Origin: Hydrogenophaga taeniospiralis CCUG 15921
GTDB lineage: Bacteria > Pseudomonadota > Gammaproteobacteria > Burkholderiales > Burkholderiaceae_C
Direction of reading: 5' to 3'
Assembly (NCBI RefSeq): GCF_001592305.1
Contig: NZ_BCWR01000001.1
Coordinates: 558,001 to 622,000, forward strand
Length of the DNA: 64,000 nucleotides
Below are positions 16,973 through 23,636 of this stretch, one piece after another (the first letter of the stretch is position 1; every line of letters begins with the position of its first letter). Under the pieces are notes generated by a model. The model saw nothing but the letters and a program-made list of their open reading frames with translations, did not search any database and was not told the DNA's origin. The position numbers were made by a program, and so were the translations under genes.

Positions 16973-18484
16973 ATGGCCCATCGATTCGTGGCGCTGCGCG
17001 CAGACGGCAAACCCTCGTACCTGTACGAGAGCAACCGCAAGACCAAGGCCCGGCAAGTCCTCTGGGGCGACTACCTCAACATCCGCCAGGAGCTGGGCGA
17101 CGGCTGGCTGGAGGTGGATTGGGCGCCACGCTCGCCCACCGCCCGCCGCACGCTCTACATCCCCGAGCAAGACGTGGTGACCCAGCGCCCGCTGGAGATC
17201 ATCTTTGTCGACGTCGGCCAGGGCGACGGCGCCGTCGTGGTCTCGCCCGAGCGCGGCGCGCACGAACGCATCATGGTGATCGACGCGGGCGAGGCCGGCA
17301 ACATGAACGCCTTTCTCAAAGCACGCTTCCAGACCTACGCCGGCTTCAACTTCCACGCCGCCGTGCTCACCCACCCCGACCAGGACCACTACCAGGGCTT
17401 CCTGCAGCTGTTCCAGAACCTGAAGGTCGGCTTCAAGACCGTCTACCACAACGGCCTGGTGGAGCGTCCCGTGCCCGGCACCTGGGACAAGATCGGCCAG
17501 CCCGTGGTCGACAGCGCCACCGGCCGCTCCTACATCCACGACCTGGCGGTGGACCGCCCGGCCATCGAGGCCGCGTTTGGCGGCGTCACCGACGACACGC
17601 GCTACCTGTTCCCGCGCGTCATGAAAGCCGCGCTGGACAACCCCAAGATCGGCGACATCCGCATGCTCTCCACCACCCACGCCCAGCAAGAGCAGGGCCT
17701 GGCGTGGATGCCTGGCTTCGGCCCCTCGGACCAGCGGGGCTACACCATCCAGGTGCTGGGCCCTGTGGTGGAGCCCGATGCGCAGCAGGCGCCGCGGCTG
17801 CGCCGCTTCAACTCGTACGGCGAAACCAAGAACGGCCACTCGGTGCTGCTCCGGCTCCAGCACGGCCGGTTCAGCGTGCTCTTCGGCGGCGACCTCAACC
17901 TGCCGGCCGAGAAGTTTCTACTCACGCACTACGCCGGCCTGGACACCTGGCCCCGCGAAGGCAGCGCCGCCTACCGCCAGATGATCGACATCGCGCGCAC
18001 CGCCCTGAGCGCCGAAGTGATGAAGTCGTGCCACCACGGCTCAAGCCAGGTGACCGACGCCTTCCTGCAGGCGGTGCACCCCGCGGCCTTCGTCATTTCA
18101 TCGGGCGACGCCGAAGGCCACGTGCACCCCCGGCCCGACCTGCTGGGCCGCCTGGGCGCCGCCGGCCGCGGCGTGGCGCCGGTGATCCTGTCCACCGAGC
18201 TGCAGCGCTCCACCCGCGCACAGGAAAACCGCCAGACCGTGGACGCCCTGCTGGCCCGAGTGGACGCCCTGAACGCGGGCATCACCCCGGCGCAACTGGA
18301 GCGCATCAAACAAGACATACGCCAGCTGGGCAGCAGCAACGTGGAGGTGTACGGCGCGATCTACCTCAAGACCGACGGCGAACGGCTGATGACCGCGTTC
18401 CGCATCGAAAGCGGCTCGGACACCAAGAAGTGGTTCTACTTTCTCTACACCTTCAACGCGGCGGGGGAGTTGGAGTTGAGTTGA
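16973..18484 (+). CDS. Metallo-beta-lactamase-fold hydrolase, ComEC-like
   Basis: A 503-residue protein without a clear signal peptide. The zinc motif THPDQDHYQGF, the preceding VDVGQGDGAVV and the later SCHHGSSQVTDAFL match the MBL domain of ComEC/Rec2-type proteins, here without membrane helices. About 75 N-terminal residues form a small extra domain. The start has a strong AAGGAGGG ribosome site 7 bases upstream. The 3' end lies directly against the remnant recombination site closing the cassette array. Hydrolysis of a nucleic-acid or nucleotide substrate is a guess. Confidence 0.7.
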   Translation: MAHRFVALRADGKPSYLYESNRKTKARQVLWGDYLNIRQELGDGWLEVDWAPRSPTARRTLYIPEQDVVTQRPLEIIFVDVGQGDGAVVVSPERGAHERIMVIDAGEAGNMNAFLKARFQTYAGFNFHAAVLTHPDQDHYQGFLQLFQNLKVGFKTVYHNGLVERPVPGTWDKIGQPVVDSATGRSYIHDLAVDRPAIEAAFGGVTDDTRYLFPRVMKAALDNPKIGDIRMLSTTHAQQEQGLAWMPGFGPSDQRGYTIQVLGPVVEPDAQQAPRLRRFNSYGETKNGHSVLLRLQHGRFSVLFGGDLNLPAEKFLLTHYAGLDTWPREGSAAYRQMIDIARTALSAEVMKSCHHGSSQVTDAFLQAVHPAAFVISSGDAEGHVHPRPDLLGRLGAAGRGVAPVILSTELQRSTRAQENRQTVDALLARVDALNAGITPAQLERIKQDIRQLGSSNVEVYGAIYLKTDGERLMTAFRIESGSDTKKWFYFLYTFNAAGELELS

Positions 18485-18524
18485 GCGGGCGGCGATGCGG
18501 GTCCGATTGAGCGCCGGGCTACGT
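18484..18524 (-). repeat. Remnant attC at the distal end of the array
   Basis: On the minus strand ACGTAGCCC followed by CGGACCCGCATCGCCGCCCGCT closely resembles the interior of the attC at 19783-19839 (CGGACGGCTTCGCCGCCCGCT). The outer GTT core is missing where the MBL gene ends, so the site looks truncated. Confidence 0.5.
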
Positions 18525-18950
18525 TGCACTACCCGCGAATGCACTCAAACCTTCACTGAAACTGAGATATTGGAATGGACCGTCTTCGAGCGCGGCCTTG
18601 AGCTCGGGGCTCACAAAATAGTACTGATTATTCAGAGTCAGCAAGCGCAACCCTTCGAGCGACAGATCAGAGAGCTCACCCGACCGAAAGAACTGGTGAA
18701 CACGAATACGGGTATATGTGTTGTGCTCCTCCTTTGTGGCGGGGTTGAACAAAACTGCAGGCTCAAAGGTTGCTCGCTCGATGTCCAGGCTCTGCAGGTA
18801 TGTTGCAAGAGCATGTTCAACCAGAAGATATCCGTAACCCGCAAGGAAGGGCGGCAACGTGCCCGATTCCATGAGCTGAAAGCGGCCATCCTTGAGTTCA
18901 TACAGAAGTGGCGCTGGCAATTTACAAAAAACGAGAAATGGCAATGACAT
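18519..18950 (-). CDS. Hypothetical cassette protein, 143 residues
   Basis: I do not recognise the family. The protein is soluble, acidic and has an aromatic-rich middle (FLAGYGYLLVEHAL, RIRVHQFFRSGELSDLSLEGLRLLTL) reminiscent of small immunity proteins, but no motif is decisive. AAGGA about 12 bases upstream is its ribosome site. It begins 25 bases after the preceding gene (18976-19329) with no attC between, so the two may share one cassette as a gene pair. Its TAG stop lies inside the terminal attC remnant. Confidence 0.6.
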   Translation of the reverse strand: MSLPFLVFCKLPAPLLYELKDGRFQLMESGTLPPFLAGYGYLLVEHALATYLQSLDIERATFEPAVLFNPATKEEHNTYTRIRVHQFFRSGELSDLSLEGLRLLTLNNQYYFVSPELKAALEDGPFQYLSFSEGLSAFAGSAT

Positions 18951-18975
18951 TTCGTGTGCAATCTATCCTTACTCG

Positions 18976-19329
18976 TTAGCAGTGCCCTGCATAATTAAGT
19001 GCCGGATAACCTTCGGTTTGAGCATAGAACGCAGTGCCAGCGGCGCTGATAACAAGATACCCACCGCCACCGCCCGCCATTTTTTCGCATGCCTCTTGCC
19101 ATGTGAGTTCTGAGATTTCGCTAGACCAGCCCAAATACAGACATTGTTCATTGACACCAATTTTCGGTGTGCCATCTTTGTATTTGTCATCAAATATGTG
19201 AAATATTTCATGACATACGCGAGCATGCAGCTTGCGTGGTTTTTTCATGGCCTCGTGAATAAAACGTTCACGAAACTCATCTCGAACAAAATTCTCGGCA
19301 AATTTTCGTAGAACGAGTACTCGATCCAT
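18976..19329 (-). CDS. Small cassette protein with HExxH motif
   Basis: A 117-residue protein of unknown family. VCHEIFHIFDD contains HEIFH at residues 40-44, the zinc-protease HExxH pattern, followed by a C-terminal part rich in Gly (MAGGGGGYLVI). A minimal zincin-like enzyme is possible, but a five-residue motif can arise by chance and no third zinc ligand is certain. The ATG lies just after the attC at 19333-19419. Pairing with the next gene (18519-18950), 25 bases downstream, could be an effector/partner arrangement. Confidence 0.6.
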   Translation of the reverse strand: MDRVLVLRKFAENFVRDEFRERFIHEAMKKPRKLHARVCHEIFHIFDDKYKDGTPKIGVNEQCLYLGWSSEISELTWQEACEKMAGGGGGYLVISAAGTAFYAQTEGYPALNYAGHC

Positions 19330-19332
19330 GGC

Positions 19333-19419
19333 AGCTAAAGTAAAAATGACCGGACAACCAACACTCGCGGAGAAGCCGCCTCCTGCGGTTGTGGGTCCGT
19401 GTCGATGGACAAGTTAACC
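19333..19419 (-). repeat. attC site (87 bp)
   Basis: R'' is GGTTAAC, which overlaps the TAA stop of the ankyrin gene and is the exact complement of that cassette's 5' core GTTAACC. The interior contains GGACCCACAAC and GTTGGTTGTCC as matching arms. The distal core is degenerate (TTTAGCT). Confidence 0.65.
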
Positions 19420-19779
19420 TGCATCGTTGAAGGCCTTCAGTACCGGAGCGTACCCTTCCGCCTCTGCCAAGTCACAGGGGGTTCTGCCGGCAGAGTTTTG
19501 AATGTCGACTCGGGCTCCGCGCTGCAACAAGGTCCGGACCGCTACATGTTGCCGCGAGGAGACTGCCTCGTGAAGCGGCGTGGTGCCTTGGAAATCCGCA
19601 GCGTCTATATCCGCTCCAGCGGCAAGAAGCACGTCGATTCCAGAGACATCGCCCAGCGCAGCCATCCAATGCAACGGCGTCTGCCCAGCGGCTCCGCGAC
19701 TCGTGACGCCCATTACTTGAACTCCGCTGAATTCGGCCAGCGCAGCGGCGTCATCTAGAACTTCGGCCAGTGTCAGCAT
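19414..19779 (-). CDS. Ankyrin-repeat protein, cassette-borne
   Basis: A 121-residue protein. Three ankyrin repeats are visible from residue 33: GQTPLHWMAALGDVSGIDVLLAAGADID, GTTPLHEAVSSRQHVAVRTLLQRGARVD and a last one starting GRTPCDLAEAEGY. Ankyrin repeats mediate protein binding; small bacterial ones are often immunity or antitoxin-like. The start lies 10 bases after the cassette core, and the stop overlaps the next attC. No secretion signal is seen. Confidence 0.8.
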   Translation of the reverse strand: MLTLAEVLDDAAALAEFSGVQVMGVTSRGAAGQTPLHWMAALGDVSGIDVLLAAGADIDAADFQGTTPLHEAVSSRQHVAVRTLLQRGARVDIQNSAGRTPCDLAEAEGYAPVLKAFNDAG

Positions 19780-19782
19780 GTG

Positions 19783-19839
19783 GGTTAACGTTGGCGCTCA
19801 GCGGGCGGCGAAGCCGTCCGATGCAGCAAAGGGCTAAGT
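19783..19839 (-). repeat. attC site (57 bp)
   Basis: On the minus strand ACTTAGC (R'') opens the site and GTTAACC (core) closes it. The interior GGACGGCTTCGCCGCCCGCT can fold on itself. R'' is complementary at 6 of 7 positions to the core GTTAAGT at the start of the same cassette (20182-20188). Confidence 0.7.
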
Positions 19840-19840
19840 T

Positions 19841-20173
19841 TCATGATCCCAAACAATCCTTCCTATGACGCCATGCGAACTCCATGAGGTCGCCTAGTTC
19901 CGGGTCAGACTGTTGCAGAACATCGCTAGCGATCGATTCTTGGAAGCTTCGTTCACAGACGCCCCCAAGCGACTGAACCAAGCAAGCCAGGATTCGATGC
20001 TGGATCTCATTAACGCTTCGCAATTGGTTTGATCTGTCCAGTTCTTCAGTCTGCGGTCGATAGGTGTTGCGGGCGACAACGGTGAGTTCGTGAGCTAGTG
20101 CGGCAAGGAAGAGTATCTTGCCTTCGTACGGCGATTCGGCGAGCCAACGACCTTCCTGCTTAACTTCTTGCAT
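19841..20173 (-). CDS. Hypothetical cassette protein, 110 residues
   Basis: I do not recognise a family. It is a soluble, probably helical protein (KILFLAALAHELTVVARNTY, EIQHRILACLVQSLGG). The start at 20173 (MQEVKQEG) was chosen because it lies just after the attC core GTTAAGT. The frame runs farther upstream, but that part would read through the attC. Confidence 0.55.
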   Translation of the reverse strand: MQEVKQEGRWLAESPYEGKILFLAALAHELTVVARNTYRPQTEELDRSNQLRSVNEIQHRILACLVQSLGGVCERSFQESIASDVLQQSDPELGDLMEFAWRHRKDCLGS

Positions 20174-20181
20174 ATGGAGAT

Positions 20182-20250
20182 ACTTAACGTTTGAGACGAA
20201 AGGCGTGACCCGGCTTGCCGGGGCACGTCCTCTCGATTGAAGGGTTAAAT
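20182..20250 (-). repeat. attC site (69 bp)
   Basis: On the minus strand ATTTAAC (R'') through GTTAAGT (core), with an interior stem ACGTGCCCCGGC/GCCGGGTCACG. The TAA in R'' is the stop codon of the upstream Abi-alpha-like gene. R'' matches the complement of that cassette's own core GTTAGAT at 6 of 7 positions. Confidence 0.75.
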
Positions 20251-20958
20251 TCGTGCGCTCGGTTGCAGCGTGCACGCCTCAACAAATGACTTTCCTAGGA
20301 GAGTCGGATTGACCTTCCTGAACAATTCGCCACCACCCCAAGACTTCTGAATCACAACGCAACCTAGCCGCGCGAGATTTGCAAGAGCAAGCCGGATGTC
20401 TTCAGGCGCCTCCGGCAGTTCGTCTTGCTTCCCATCGTCTTTTCCAACGGATACCTCGTCTGGCAGTTTTCCGACTTTAACTCCATCATGCCTAGTCTGG
20501 TCATACGGAAGTGCATAGATCTTTTGCAGGATTGCAGCCTCCAATGGGGTGAGTTGCTCTAAGACGGATATATATGAGCGCTGCAACGTGGCTGAACTAG
20601 CACTGCTTGCTGCATTGACCAATAGCTTTGCCCATAAGTCTTGAAGAAAGTCATCATCTTCAAGAGATGCCGCTTCAAGGAGAGGAATCGCGAGCTTTAG
20701 AGGGATGTGCCGGGTGGGTTGGGTAAGCCCGATTTCTTTGAGCATCTGGTCGGCTCGCTGCATGAGCCGAAGCTGGCGTTCCCAACGCATGTATTTGAGC
20801 TTATCCTCAAATATTCCCATACCTTGTTCAAGCGGGCCGGCAACGAAGCGTGAAATAAATCCACCAAACTTCTGCCCCGCGTCTATTGCTTTGCCCGTCG
20901 CCTTCGCAACTTCCTGCACTGCCTTCGCAGACTCTGAGACTGAATTGTCGTTGCTCAT
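20245..20958 (-). CDS. DUF4393 / Abi-alpha family protein
   Basis: A 237-residue protein. The N-terminus has a Gly/Ala-rich amphipathic stretch (AGQKFGGFISRFVAGPLEQGMG), then KLKYMRWERQLRLMQRADQML. The diagnostic part is RHIPLKLAIPLLEAASLEDDDFLQDLWAKLLVNA, typical of DUF4393 ('abortive infection alpha'). Known members of this family name have been linked to phage exclusion, but most are untested. It occupies one cassette of the array, the usual place for accessory defence genes. Confidence 0.8.
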   Translation of the reverse strand: MSNDNSVSESAKAVQEVAKATGKAIDAGQKFGGFISRFVAGPLEQGMGIFEDKLKYMRWERQLRLMQRADQMLKEIGLTQPTRHIPLKLAIPLLEAASLEDDDFLQDLWAKLLVNAASSASSATLQRSYISVLEQLTPLEAAILQKIYALPYDQTRHDGVKVGKLPDEVSVGKDDGKQDELPEAPEDIRLALANLARLGCVVIQKSWGGGELFRKVNPTLLGKSFVEACTLQPSARI

Positions 20959-20971
20959 GTGTGCCTCGCGA

Positions 20972-21029
20972 ATCTAACGTGAAAATGAGCGGGCACCGAA
21001 GGCGGTCCACTCCAATGATAGGTTATGGC
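20972..21029 (-). repeat. attC site (58 bp)
   Basis: On the minus strand GCCATAAC (R'') through GTTAGAT (core). R'' is the exact 8-base complement of GTTATGGC, the core that starts the same cassette at 21358-21365. Confidence 0.8.
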
Positions 21030-21059
21030 GCGTGGCGAAGTGATGCCAAATTGGGCCAT

Positions 21060-21362
21060 TCATATTCTTGATCCCGACGACTGAACGCCACCACTAAACC
21101 GACAACACCATTGGGCATTTCGCGTCCATTCGCCGTTGAGCGTCGGATCGTTCCTCTCCGCGCAGCCCTGAACGTACAGGTATTCGGCTGTCCCATCGGC
21201 GTACTCGTTGTACTCATAAGCGATTACTGATAGCCCAGCCTGAAGTGTGAGTTTTCTTCCGTCTTCACAAATGACGAGATTAGTCTTCGCGAGCAGCACC
21301 AAGTCCGAATCGACCAACTCATTGAAATCGACGCGGATGCGAGGCAGGGATTTAAGCGCCAT
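21060..21362 (-). CDS. Hypothetical cassette protein, start codon inside the attC core
   Basis: A 100-residue protein with no family recognised (NELVDSDLVLLAKTNL, GLSVIAYEYNEYADGTAEYLYVQG). The best start is the ATG within the recombination core itself, GTT-ATG-GCG, giving MALKSLPRIRVDF. An ATG five codons earlier lies in attC DNA. The composition is soluble, beta-rich and acidic. No ribosome site is apparent, so expression would depend on the neighbouring cassette's DNA. Confidence 0.6.
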   Translation of the reverse strand: MALKSLPRIRVDFNELVDSDLVLLAKTNLVICEDGRKLTLQAGLSVIAYEYNEYADGTAEYLYVQGCAERNDPTLNGEWTRNAQWCCRFSGGVQSSGSRI

Positions 21363-21425
21363 AACGTTTGAATTCACCGAACTGCGCGGCTTTTCGCGCA
21401 GGACCGGTGGAATGATGGGTTGGGC
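21358..21425 (-). repeat. attC site (68 bp)
   Basis: On the minus strand GCCCAAC (R'') through GTTATGGC (core), with interior stems CACCG/CGGTG and CTGCGCG/CGCGCAG. R'' is the exact complement of GTTGGGC at the beginning of the same cassette (21792-21798). Confidence 0.8.
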
Positions 21426-21436
21426 CGCACGTGGTG

Positions 21437-21745
21437 CTAAACACTACGCGATCCGGTAATGTCATACGCAGTGAACTTTCGATCAAGCAAACCACAACTG
21501 CGAGCAGCGACTCGCCAAGGCTCAATATGCGGTGCCTGAAGGTGCAGAGCAAGGCTTTCGTGATCTGGCCACAGTTCGGAGAAGCGAATTAGCCCGGGAT
21601 CAAATGGATCTTCAGCTACATCGTAGGCAATGCATCCATCGTTTCGGCAGGTCGTCTCGACCAAGGTTTTTAGGTGGAGACGAACCTCTGACATTCGTTC
21701 CGGTGGAAATCTAAGAATTCCGAAAACAGCTACGGTTGGCTGCAT
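21437..21745 (-). CDS. Antibiotic-biosynthesis-monooxygenase (ABM) domain protein
   Basis: A 102-residue protein. It has the compact ABM/dimeric alpha-beta barrel pattern: PTVAVFGILRFPPERMSEV, then RNDGCIAYDVAEDPFDPGLIRFSELWPDHESLALHL. The C-CIAYD..EDP..PG...F.E.W core is shared with YgiN-type quinol monooxygenases. Members oxidise quinones or anthrones, or act as small detoxification enzymes. It lies in its own cassette between two attC sites. Confidence 0.75.
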   Translation of the reverse strand: MQPTVAVFGILRFPPERMSEVRLHLKTLVETTCRNDGCIAYDVAEDPFDPGLIRFSELWPDHESLALHLQAPHIEPWRVAARSCGLLDRKFTAYDITGSRSV

Positions 21746-21791
21746 GAAATTACCTCAATCAGGTTTCGAGGGGCAGCGATCATCTTGTGTG

Positions 21792-21822
21792 GCCCAACGT
21801 CCCCTTGACGGAGGGGTTAGGC
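21792..21822 (-). repeat. Very short attC-like site (31 bp)
   Basis: On the minus strand GCCTAAC (R'') and GTTGGGC (core) are separated by only 17 bases, which form CCCCT-CCGTCA-AGGGG. Both boxes fit the consensus and pair with the ends of the adjoining cassettes, so it looks like an attC that lost its central arm. Confidence 0.6.
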
Positions 21823-21895
21823 GCTTGCTGGCAGCAAAGAGACTCTGAAGGTTTTGCACAGACTCTAGAGCTGACCATATGGGCTTCTTCTCTGT

Positions 21896-22183
21896 CTACG
21901 TTCTTGGTGCACCAAAGCCGACATTCATGCACGGGTACCAAACGCCACGAAGTTGCATAGGGCCGATGTTGGGCACGACGTTGCTTTGATCGAGATCTTG
22001 AACTCGAACACCTTGCCGAATCACTATTTCCTTCGCTTCGGCGAACCAGGCGGAGACACCGCGCTCTTCCAGCAGTGCCCGGGCGTCTCCTTCCGAGTAG
22101 GCCGTTACACCAATGCCAAATGGAAGCTGAGGATCTTGCGGGAAGGAGAACCAGAAGGTCTCGAGAAGCTGGGCGGCACGCAT
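21896..22183 (-). CDS. Hypothetical protein of the first cassette, 95 residues
   Basis: No family recognised. The sequence (ETFWFSFPQDPQLPFGIGVTAYSEGDARALLEERGV, NVVPNIGPMQLRGVWYPCMNVG) suggests a small alpha-beta protein. The start follows the core GTTAAGC by 11 bases without a ribosome site and comes 13 bases after the stop of a 20-codon leader ORF, so coupled translation is likely. It is the array-proximal cassette. Confidence 0.55.
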   Translation of the reverse strand: MRAAQLLETFWFSFPQDPQLPFGIGVTAYSEGDARALLEERGVSAWFAEAKEIVIRQGVRVQDLDQSNVVPNIGPMQLRGVWYPCMNVGFGAPRT

Positions 22184-22194
22184 ATGTGGAAAGC

Positions 22195-22201
22195 GCTTAA
22201 C
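22195..22201 (-). other. Recombination core GTTAAGC at the start of the array (attI-like)
   Basis: The heptamer fits GTTRRRY and is complementary at 6 of 7 bases to R'' of the first cassette. No R'' box or attC-type palindrome is visible on its outer side, which is what an attI site, rather than an attC, would show. Confidence 0.5.
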
Positions 22202-22259
22202 GTAATGTATCCAGCAGAACCTGCAGGATAAGCTGTACGACGCGGGATATTCTGGTCAT
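22197..22259 (-). CDS. Twenty-codon leader ORF across the attI-like site
   Basis: The ORF encodes MTRISRVVQLILQVLLDTLR and stops at TAA inside the core GTTAAGC. It is preceded by an excellent ribosome site, GGAGG at 22266-22270 with 6-base spacing. In class 1 integrons attI1 carries a comparable short ORF (ORF-11) that boosts translation of the first cassette gene; here the arrangement is analogous, but the sequence is not recognisably related. It may alternatively be the start of a lost gene. Confidence 0.45.
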   Translation of the reverse strand: MTRISRVVQLILQVLLDTLR

Positions 22260-22300
22260 GTATTTCCTCCGAAAGCGGTTGCAGATCAACGACTTGCGCA

Positions 22301-22328
22301 TGTTGACCTGATTTTTATACAGGTATAA
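22301..22328 (+). promoter_or_regulatory. Plus-strand promoter-like sequence with LexA-box-like palindrome
   Basis: TTGACC is followed after 15 bases by TATAAAT. CTGATTTTTATACAG lies between them. The position and direction are those of an integrase promoter reading away from the cassettes. The LexA match is one base shorter than the CTG-N10-CAG form. Confidence 0.3.
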
Positions 22329-22479
22329 ATAAGATCTAAAACCCGGCAGCCCTCAGTTTCTCAACCGGCCTTTGAACCTGGTTTTGGAGCGCATCCTGTT
22401 CTGCCACTATAGCCTTCAGAATGGGCTTCCCCCGGTTTCCCGGACACGTCCAATGACATGATGTGTTCAGGAGATAGGC

Positions 22480-22776
22480 ATGACAAGAACCCGAAGGAGC
22501 TTCACGGACGAATTCAAACGTGAGGCAGTGAAGCTGTGCAAGCAGCCAGGCACCACCGTCACGCACATTGCGCGGGACCTGGGTATCCAGACCAGCGTGC
22601 TCAGGCGGTGGGTCACCCAAGAGCGCGGTGGGGTGTTGGACCTCCGACCGAATCGGCCACTTCGAAGTGAGGCAGCCACGGAGGTGGAGCGGTTGCAACG
22701 CGAACTGCGCCGCGTGACCACGGAGCGCGACATCCTAAAAAAAGCGCTCGGCTACTTTGCCAAGGACCCGCAGTGA
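22480..22776 (+). CDS. IS3-family transposase OrfA
   Basis: A 98-residue protein with an N-terminal helix-turn-helix (RSFTDEFKREAVKLCKQPG, IARDLGIQTSVLRRWV) and a C-terminal leucine-zipper-like coiled coil (EVERLQRELRRVTTERDILKKAL). A run of seven A at 22737-22743 lies near its end; slipping back one base there enters the orfB frame and makes the OrfAB transposase. Confidence 0.93.
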   Translation: MTRTRRSFTDEFKREAVKLCKQPGTTVTHIARDLGIQTSVLRRWVTQERGGVLDLRPNRPLRSEAATEVERLQRELRRVTTERDILKKALGYFAKDPQ

Positions 22777-23636
22777 AGTACGGCTTCATCGCGCGGCATC
22801 GTAGTGTCTGGCCCACCCGCACCATGTGCCGGGTTCTGGCGGTCTCCCACAGTGGCTTCTATGAATGGATGGGCAGAGCGCCGAGTCAGCGCAGCCAGGA
22901 CGACGCCAGGCTCACCCGCCTCATCCGAGAGAGCTTCGAGCTCAGCGACCGCACCTACGGTAGTCCACGTGTCTGGCACGACCTGCGAGCGCTGGGGGAG
23001 AGCTGCGGGATGAACCGGGTCATCCGGCTGATGCACCAGGCCAAGCTACAAGCCCGCCACAAGCGACGCAGGCTACCTGGCGATACGGGCAGCAGGCTTG
23101 AGAACCACATCGCGCCCAACCATCTGCAGCGCGACTTTGAGGCCAGTGGTCCGAACCAGAAGTGGGTGGCCGACTTCACCTACATCTGGACGGCTGAGGG
23201 CTGGCTGTATGCGGCAGCGGTGATGGACCTGTACTCACGCCGAATCGTGGGTTGGTCGATGAGCGACACCATGCAGGCCAAGATGGTGAGCGACGCTTTG
23301 TTGATGGCTCTTTGGCGACGCGGTAAACCCAGCTCGCTGATGCATCACTCGGACCAGGGCAGTCAGTACACCAGCGACGACTTCCAGAAACTGCTCAAGG
23401 CACAGGGCATCACCTGCAGCATGAGCCGTCGTGGTGAATGCTGGGACAACGCCGCGATGGAGAGCTTCTTCTCATCCATGAAGACCGAACGGCTCAGCCG
23501 CAAGGTCTACCGGACAAGGGAAGAAGCCAGGTCTGACGTGTTCGATTACATCGAGCGCTTCTACAACCCGGTGCGCAAACACTCAAAGCTAGACTTCCTC
23601 AGCCCAATCGACTTTGAGCAAGGCTTAGTGGGCTAA
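22773..23636 (+). CDS. IS3-family transposase OrfB (rve integrase core)
   Basis: A 287-residue protein with the DDE triad: Asp in KWVADFTYIWT, Asp in MHHSDQGSQYTS and Glu in NAAMESFFSSMKTE. The N-terminal HTH_21 region (TYGSPRVWHDLRALG) and the C-terminal YNPVRKHSKLDFLSP are typical of the IS3 group. It overlaps orfA by four bases in the -1 frame and is probably made mainly as an OrfAB fusion. Confidence 0.95.
   Translation: MKYGFIARHRSVWPTRTMCRVLAVSHSGFYEWMGRAPSQRSQDDARLTRLIRESFELSDRTYGSPRVWHDLRALGESCGMNRVIRLMHQAKLQARHKRRRLPGDTGSRLENHIAPNHLQRDFEASGPNQKWVADFTYIWTAEGWLYAAAVMDLYSRRIVGWSMSDTMQAKMVSDALLMALWRRGKPSSLMHHSDQGSQYTSDDFQKLLKAQGITCSMSRRGECWDNAAMESFFSSMKTERLSRKVYRTREEARSDVFDYIERFYNPVRKHSKLDFLSPIDFEQGLVG

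Larger units (their letters stand above)
18484..22259 (-). mobile_element. Integron-like gene-cassette array without integrase
   Basis: Eight short minus-strand genes are spaced by six sites with the attC architecture RYYYAAC ... hairpin ... GTTRRRY, plus an end remnant. In at least six cassettes the 5' core (R') and the 3' R'' box of the same cassette are complementary: GTTGGGC/GCCCAAC, GTTATGGC/GCCATAAC and GTTAACC/GGTTAAC exactly, and three others with one mismatch. That is the expected signature of cassettes that once circularised. Base composition is clearly lower in GC than the flanks. No integrase gene is present, so the array is of the CALIN type (cluster of attC sites lacking an integrase). 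Recombination status is unknown. Confidence 0.8.

Noticed and set aside
21953-22231. Plus-strand ORF opposite the first cassette gene
   Set aside because: All other cassette genes and the attC polarity run on the minus strand, and this frame would cross the attI-like core.
22309-22323. LexA box CTGATTTTTATACAG as a definite SOS operator
   Set aside because: The spacing is 9 bases between CTG and CAG instead of 10, and no integrase follows, so it is reported only as a promoter-like relic.
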